This document shows positions 60,395-64,000 of a DNA stretch of 64,000 bases, in pieces. The stretch comes from JAENVU01 sp046598395 (lineage in GTDB: Bacteria > Actinomycetota > Acidimicrobiia > IMCC26256 > JAENVU01). The translations under genes and the position numbers were made by a program. The DNA lies in NCBI GenBank assembly GCA_046598395.1, contig JBKJIQ010000011.1, positions 1-64,000 on the forward strand, written 5' to 3'. The notes under the pieces are model-generated. The model was not told the origin of the DNA. It did no database searches and was given only the letters and a program-made list of their open reading frames with translations. Each line of letters opens with the position of its first letter. Position 1 is the stretch's first letter.

Positions 60395-61276
60395 GTGGTG
60401 TTCTCGAACTTTCTGATCGGGCTTCGCGAAGGCCTGGAGGCGGCGCTGGTCGTCGGCATCCTCGTGGCGTACCTCGTCAAGACGGACCGGCGCGATCGGT
60501 TGACCCCGATTTGGATCGGAGTCGCAGCGGCGGTTGTCATCAGCCTTGGGTTCGGTGCCGTTCTCACGTTCACGTCCCGGTCGCTCAGCTTCGAGGCCCA
60601 GGAGGCCTTCGCTGGCTTCATGTCGATTCTCGCCGTCGGGTTTGTCACCTGGATGGTGTTCTGGATGCAGCGGGCGGCCCGATCGATGCGCTCCGAACTC
60701 CATGGCCGGATCGATGCAGCCATGGCGATGGGGACCGCCGCACTGGTGGTCACCGCGTTCATCGCCGTTGCTCGCGAAGGATTGGAGACCGCGTTGTTCT
60801 TGTGGGCCAACGCGCAAGCCACGGGGTCCTCCGCGCAACCCCTGCTTGGAGCGGTGCTCGGATTGGCGAGCGCGGTGGTCCTCGGCTACTTGATCTACCG
60901 ACGGGCGGTGGCCATCGACCTCGCCAAGTTCTTCACGTGGACGGGCGCGGGACTCATCATCGTTGCCGCCGGGGTTCTCGCGTACGGGTTCCACGATCTT
61001 CAAGAAGCCGGAATCATCACGTTCGGAACATCGTCGGCGTGGGACATCACCTCGTGGTACTCGGCCACGAGTTGGTACGGATCCGTTCTCAAGGGGATCT
61101 TCAACTTCTCACCCAACCCGAGTGTGCTCGAGGTGTGCGTATGGTGGGCGTACGCCGTTCCCACCATGACCTTGTTCTTCCGGGGACTGCGGCGCCCGGT
61201 GGCCGCGTCGGGCGCCGCAGTTCCGCAAGCGCCGAGGCCGCGCATCGAAGCACGCGTGGGGGAATCCGCGTTCTGA
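60395..61276 (+). CDS. efeU: FTR1 family high-affinity iron permease (EfeU-like)
   Basis: 293 residues from GTG 60395. Two RExxE iron-transport motifs are present: R11-EGLE-A in FLIGLREGLEAALVVG and R127-EGLE-T in IAVAREGLETALFLW. Seven or so membrane helices are visible. EfeU imports ferric or ferrous iron across the cytoplasmic membrane. It is driven from an iron-box promoter and followed by a cupredoxin lipoprotein; EfeB peroxidase is not present nearby. Confidence 0.92.
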   Translation: MVFSNFLIGLREGLEAALVVGILVAYLVKTDRRDRLTPIWIGVAAAVVISLGFGAVLTFTSRSLSFEAQEAFAGFMSILAVGFVTWMVFWMQRAARSMRSELHGRIDAAMAMGTAALVVTAFIAVAREGLETALFLWANAQATGSSAQPLLGAVLGLASAVVLGYLIYRRAVAIDLAKFFTWTGAGLIIVAAGVLAYGFHDLQEAGIITFGTSSAWDITSWYSATSWYGSVLKGIFNFSPNPSVLEVCVWWAYAVPTMTLFFRGLRRPVAASGAAVPQAPRPRIEARVGESAF

Positions 61277-61339
61277 CCAGGATCGGATCCCGCAGTTTCC
61301 TCACTCCCATTTCCAAGTCAGCGATTGAAAGGCAACGCC

Positions 61340-62026
61340 GTGTCTCCTCCCTTCGTCACCGCAGTCTGCACCCTCGCGATGCTGGTGCTGTTCGGCGCGT
61401 GCTCTTCTGATGCGAGCACCGAGGACGCCATTGCCGTCAGCTCGTCGGACACGAAATGCACGGTGGCGAAGACGAATCTCGTTGCGGGGAAATCGACGTT
61501 TCTCGTGAAGAACGACGGTGGCGATGTCACCGAGGTCTACGTCTACGGAGCTGGCGACGAGGTGAAGGGCGAGGTCGAGAACATCGGGCCCGGAACCTCA
61601 CGGTCATTGACGGCAGACCTCACCAAGGGGACGTACGAAGTCGCGTGCAAACCCGGCCAGAAGGGTGGAGGCATACGAACGAAGATCACGGTGAGCGGCT
61701 CAGGCGGCCGCGCGACGCCGAAGCCAACCCAGGTGGTCGAAGTCGCCGCGATGGACTTTTCGTTCGACGGTCTCGAGGGAGCCAAGTTCAAGCAAGGCGC
61801 AACGGTCGAGATTCGGCTGCGCAACGGTGCGCCGGTTGAGAAGCACGAACTCGAGGTCTTCGCGCCGGACGGTGATGTACTCGGCGAGGTTGGTCCTACG
61901 AAGCCCGGCGCAACGGGTCGCGTGGTGCTGACTTTCAACGCGCCGGGCGAATACCGGTTTGTCTGTGGTATCGACGATCACGAGCAGCAGGGGATGACGG
62001 GGACGTTCACTGTCGTGGGGTCCTGA
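61340..62026 (+). CDS. Two-cupredoxin-domain lipoprotein, EfeO-like partner of the iron permease
   Basis: 228 residues from GTG 61340 (GAAAGG seven bases upstream). The lipobox is VLFGAC with Cys21. The first domain (about 40-125: CTVAKTNLVAGKSTFLVKNDGGDVTEVYVYG) resembles the EfeO cupredoxin domain. The second (about 138-228) has type 1 copper ligands: His in KHELEVF and FVCGIDDHEQQGM with C-x4-H-x4-M. The M75 peptidase domain of full EfeO is missing. It probably oxidises or delivers iron to EfeU, but this is inference. It ends one base before the convergent regulator gene. Confidence 0.8.
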   Translation: MSPPFVTAVCTLAMLVLFGACSSDASTEDAIAVSSSDTKCTVAKTNLVAGKSTFLVKNDGGDVTEVYVYGAGDEVKGEVENIGPGTSRSLTADLTKGTYEVACKPGQKGGGIRTKITVSGSGGRATPKPTQVVEVAAMDFSFDGLEGAKFKQGATVEIRLRNGAPVEKHELEVFAPDGDVLGEVGPTKPGATGRVVLTFNAPGEYRFVCGIDDHEQQGMTGTFTVVGS

Positions 62027-62027
62027 G

Positions 62028-62696
62028 CTATGCCGCGCTGACCCAGATCAGATGAGCGATTTCCCGGCCTACGGTGTGTTCTCCCGTACTGGTGCGAACC
62101 CGATCACCGGCGGTGGTGCCGGCCAAGACCGCCACATCGCGGCCGGGGATGAGTCCAGCGTCGACGAGGAACTTCAAAGCGCCGTCGTCGAGTTCGAGCT
62201 TCTCGCTAATCCGCGCGACCACGAATGACCCGGGCTGAGCGTCTGCCAACGCCACGTGGCGGCTCGTGTCATGGCGATGACCCGAACCCGGAATGGGGTT
62301 GCCGTGCGGGCAGGTGCTCGGATCCCCGAGGAGCAACACGAGCTTTTCCTCGACGTCGGCGGAGATCGCGTGTTCCCACCGGTCGGCTTCTTTGTGGACC
62401 TTCTCCCACTCGAGGCCGATGACATCGACGAGCAGACGTTCCGCCAGGCGGTGTCGGCGCACGATGGTGGTGGCGAGTGCTCGACCCTTCACCGTGAGGC
62501 GCAGGCTGCGGTCGTCCATCAGCTCCGTGAAGCCACCGTCGACGAGCCGGTTCACGTGCTCGGATACCGCGGGCGCGGAGACGCCGAGGCGTTCGACGAG
62601 CCGGGCCCGGATCGGCACGATGCCTTCTTCTTCGAGCTGGAGGATGGTCTCGAGGTATTCCTCGGTCGCGTCGTGCATCTCCGCCATGTTCGCCAC
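62028..62696 (-). CDS. ideR: DtxR/IdeR family metal-dependent regulator
   Basis: 222 residues. The winged helix is MHDATEEYLETILQLEEEGIVPIRARLVERLGVSAPAVSEHVNRLVDGGFTEL. The metal-binding region has RRHRLAERLLVDVIGLEWEKVHKEADRWEHAISADVEEKLV and CPHGNPIP, and an SH3-like C-terminal domain follows (about 150-222). These metal-site residues are typical of iron-sensing IdeR. The start is GTG 62696 (GGGGG five bases upstream) or ATG 62687. The adjacent iron-box operon is its likely target. Confidence 0.9.
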   Translation of the reverse strand: MANMAEMHDATEEYLETILQLEEEGIVPIRARLVERLGVSAPAVSEHVNRLVDGGFTELMDDRSLRLTVKGRALATTIVRRHRLAERLLVDVIGLEWEKVHKEADRWEHAISADVEEKLVLLLGDPSTCPHGNPIPGSGHRHDTSRHVALADAQPGSFVVARISEKLELDDGALKFLVDAGLIPGRDVAVLAGTTAGDRVRTSTGEHTVGREIAHLIWVSAA

Positions 62697-62766
62697 GCTA
62701 ACCCCCGCGCTTCGCGGCCGGGGGAGCTGATGGGGTCGGGTGCTCCCATGGAGCCGTCTCGGTACC

Positions 62767-63648
62767 ATGCGAACGATGGACGACCAAGAGTTGGCGCGGC
62801 GCTATCTCGCCCGGCTCGGACTTGATACCGAGCCGCCGTCGGCCGCGGCGCTCTCACGACTGCACCGGGCTCACGTGGAGCGCATTTCATGGGAGACGTT
62901 GTGGATCCATTGCGGCGAGACGTGGGGCACGGACCCGGTCGACTCCGCCCGCCGGATTGCTACCACCGGCAGAGGTGGATACTGCTTCCATCTGAACGGG
63001 GCATTCGGTTGGCTCCTGGCCGCGCTCGGCTACGACGTCCGCCGCCACGTGGGCGGGGTGCACGGACCTGAGGGACCGAGCGCCGAGGATCTCACCAACC
63101 ATCTCGTGCTCACGGTGCACGCGCTTGGGACCGACGGCAATCCCGAAGGCGATTGGTACGTCGACACGGGGCTCGGTGATGCAATCCACGAGCCGCTTCC
63201 GCTCTCCGAGCAGGACCATACGTCCGGCCCGTTCGCGTTCCGTCTGACTGCCACCCCCGACGCGGTCACCGACTGGCACCTCGACCACCATCCCGGGGGA
63301 GCGTTCACCGGAATGGCGTGGTGCGACTCCCAGGCTTCCATGGCCGATTTCACGGCGACCCACACCTACCTCTCCACGGACCCCGAATCTCGTTTCGTGC
63401 AGTTCCTGGTGCTGTCGCGCCGTGATGCGGACGGCGCCGACCTGCTGCGCGGTCTCGGCTATCAGCGCTCCGGCAGTGGCGCGACGCGCACGACGATCGG
63501 TTCCGAGAGGGAGCTCTTCGCGCTCCTCGGTGACGTTTTTGGAGTGGACGTGGCCGGAATCCCGTGGGCCACCCGCCAGGCCGTGTGGAACCGGACCGAT
63601 GCGGCGCACCAGGCGTTCCTCGCCGCCCGGGCCGGTCGCCAGAACTGA
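62767..63648 (+). CDS. nat: Arylamine N-acetyltransferase
   Basis: 293 residues. The catalytic triad is Cys73 (RGGYCFHLN), His112 (TNHLVLTV) and Asp133 (WYVDTGLGD), at normal NAT spacing; the RISWETLWIH region before it is also typical. It transfers acetyl from acetyl-CoA to arylamines or hydrazines. ATG 62767 or 62776 could be the start. Physiological substrate unknown. Confidence 0.9.
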   Translation: MRTMDDQELARRYLARLGLDTEPPSAAALSRLHRAHVERISWETLWIHCGETWGTDPVDSARRIATTGRGGYCFHLNGAFGWLLAALGYDVRRHVGGVHGPEGPSAEDLTNHLVLTVHALGTDGNPEGDWYVDTGLGDAIHEPLPLSEQDHTSGPFAFRLTATPDAVTDWHLDHHPGGAFTGMAWCDSQASMADFTATHTYLSTDPESRFVQFLVLSRRDADGADLLRGLGYQRSGSGATRTTIGSERELFALLGDVFGVDVAGIPWATRQAVWNRTDAAHQAFLAARAGRQN

Positions 63649-63701
63649 GAGGCTGGGTGGCCGGGCAACTTGCACTCGCCGCCTGAGAGTGCCAACATGG
63701 G

Positions 63702-63728
63702 TTAGCACTCGTTTGAGTCGAGTGCTAA
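63702..63728 (+). promoter_or_regulatory. CIRCE element (HrcA operator)
   Basis: TTAGCACTC-N9-GAGTGCTAA is a perfect CIRCE inverted repeat. A possible promoter, TTGCAC (63670-63675) and CAACAT (63693-63698), is just upstream. HrcA bound here represses the chaperonin gene until heat or unfolded protein occupies GroEL. Confidence 0.95.
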
Positions 63729-63785
63729 CGGATCCCACCTTGGGGATCCGAACCCCGTCCTCGATCCCCCAGGGGGTACACCGCA

Positions 63786-64000
63786 ATGTCGAAGCAGATC
63801 GCCTACGCCGAGAACGCTCGTCGGTCACTGGAAGCGGGCATGAACAAGCTCGCTGACGCTGTCCGGGTGACGCTTGGTCCAAAGGGCCGCAACGTTGTCC
63901 TCGAGAAGAAGTGGGGCGCACCCACGATCACCAACGATGGTGTTTCCATCGCCAAGGAGATCGACCTCGAAGACCCGTTCGAGAAGATCGGCGCCGAGCT
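63786..64000 (+). CDS. groL: Chaperonin GroEL, 5' part
   Basis: The first 71 codons are present and the gene runs off the right edge. The protein starts MSKQIAYAENARRSLEAGMN and contains DAVRVTLGPKGRNVVLEKKWGAPTITNDGVSIAKEI, the highly conserved GroEL N-terminus. AGGGGG lies about ten bases before ATG 63786. No groES precedes it, so it is probably the stand-alone actinobacterial GroEL copy. Completeness cannot be judged. Confidence 0.95.
   Translation, partial: MSKQIAYAENARRSLEAGMNKLADAVRVTLGPKGRNVVLEKKWGAPTITNDGVSIAKEIDLEDPFEKIGAE

Overview
The window is high-GC, gene-dense bacterial DNA with an actinobacterial gene set. Markers are a SigR/RsrA-type redox sigma pair, an IdeR/DtxR regulator with an iron box, a CarD regulator, neighbouring radA and disA, a Ddn-type F420-dependent oxidoreductase, a DUF2342 metalloprotease, glucosyl-3-phosphoglycerate synthase, frequent GTG starts and ATGA/GTGA overlaps. 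Tandem repeats built around WPGWDIARG in two secreted proteins, and the overall gene order, fit an uncultured or little-studied member of Acidimicrobiia or a relative. That placement is inference; no rRNA gene is present.

Layout. 1-11 kb: secreted and envelope functions (acidic Ca-binding-repeat protein, OsmC, DUF2510 protein, repeat-bearing polysaccharide deacetylase, CASTOR/POLLUX-like channel, LspA, GNAT, repeat-bearing PQQ sugar dehydrogenase). 11-12.1 kb: sigma/anti-sigma pair and a small lipoprotein. 12.1-22.6 kb: a long, tightly coupled cofactor operon (DUF2342, tilS, hpt, folE, folP, a phosphatase-like protein without its catalytic Cys, folB, folK, DUF2520, panC, nadB, nadC, coaX), covering folate, pantothenate/CoA and NAD. 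22.7-28.3 kb: SDR plus degenerate acyltransferase, alpha/beta hydrolase, P450, acyltransferase-3. 28.3-33.3 kb: TetR/membrane-protein pair and PadR/ABC exporter operon, each with a palindrome at the regulator start. 33.4-40.7 kb: F420-type oxidoreductase, polyprenyl synthase, ClpC, LppM-like lipoprotein, a decayed two-gene module, flavin monooxygenase-like protein, HAD hydrolase. 40.7-46.4 kb: secreted orphan, radA, disA, dienelactone hydrolase, Crp. 46.5-52.2 kb: carD, PIN-TRAM, ispD, ispF, cysS, rlmB, tRNA-Thr. 52.3-58.4 kb: compatible-solute genes (OtsB, OtsA-like, TreT-like, glycerate kinase, GpgS). 58.5-60.3 kb: SAM-I riboswitch, threonine-synthase-like enzyme and CysO-like sulfur carrier. 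60.3-62.7 kb: iron-box promoter, FTR1 permease, two-cupredoxin lipoprotein, IdeR-like regulator. 62.7-64 kb: arylamine N-acetyltransferase, CIRCE element and the start of groEL.

The strongest candidate for something undescribed is the riboswitch-ThrC-CysO unit. A threonine-synthase-fold enzyme paired with a thiocarboxylate carrier under SAM control suggests a protein-thiocarboxylate route from O-phosphohomoserine to homocysteine, by analogy with CysM/CysO. Others are the WPGWDIARG repeat domain on two unrelated catalytic domains, the Cys-to-His phosphatase-like protein inside the folate operon (whose dihydroneopterin triphosphate dephosphorylation step has no obvious enzyme here), and a short dispersed palindromic repeat with a compensatory base-pair change.
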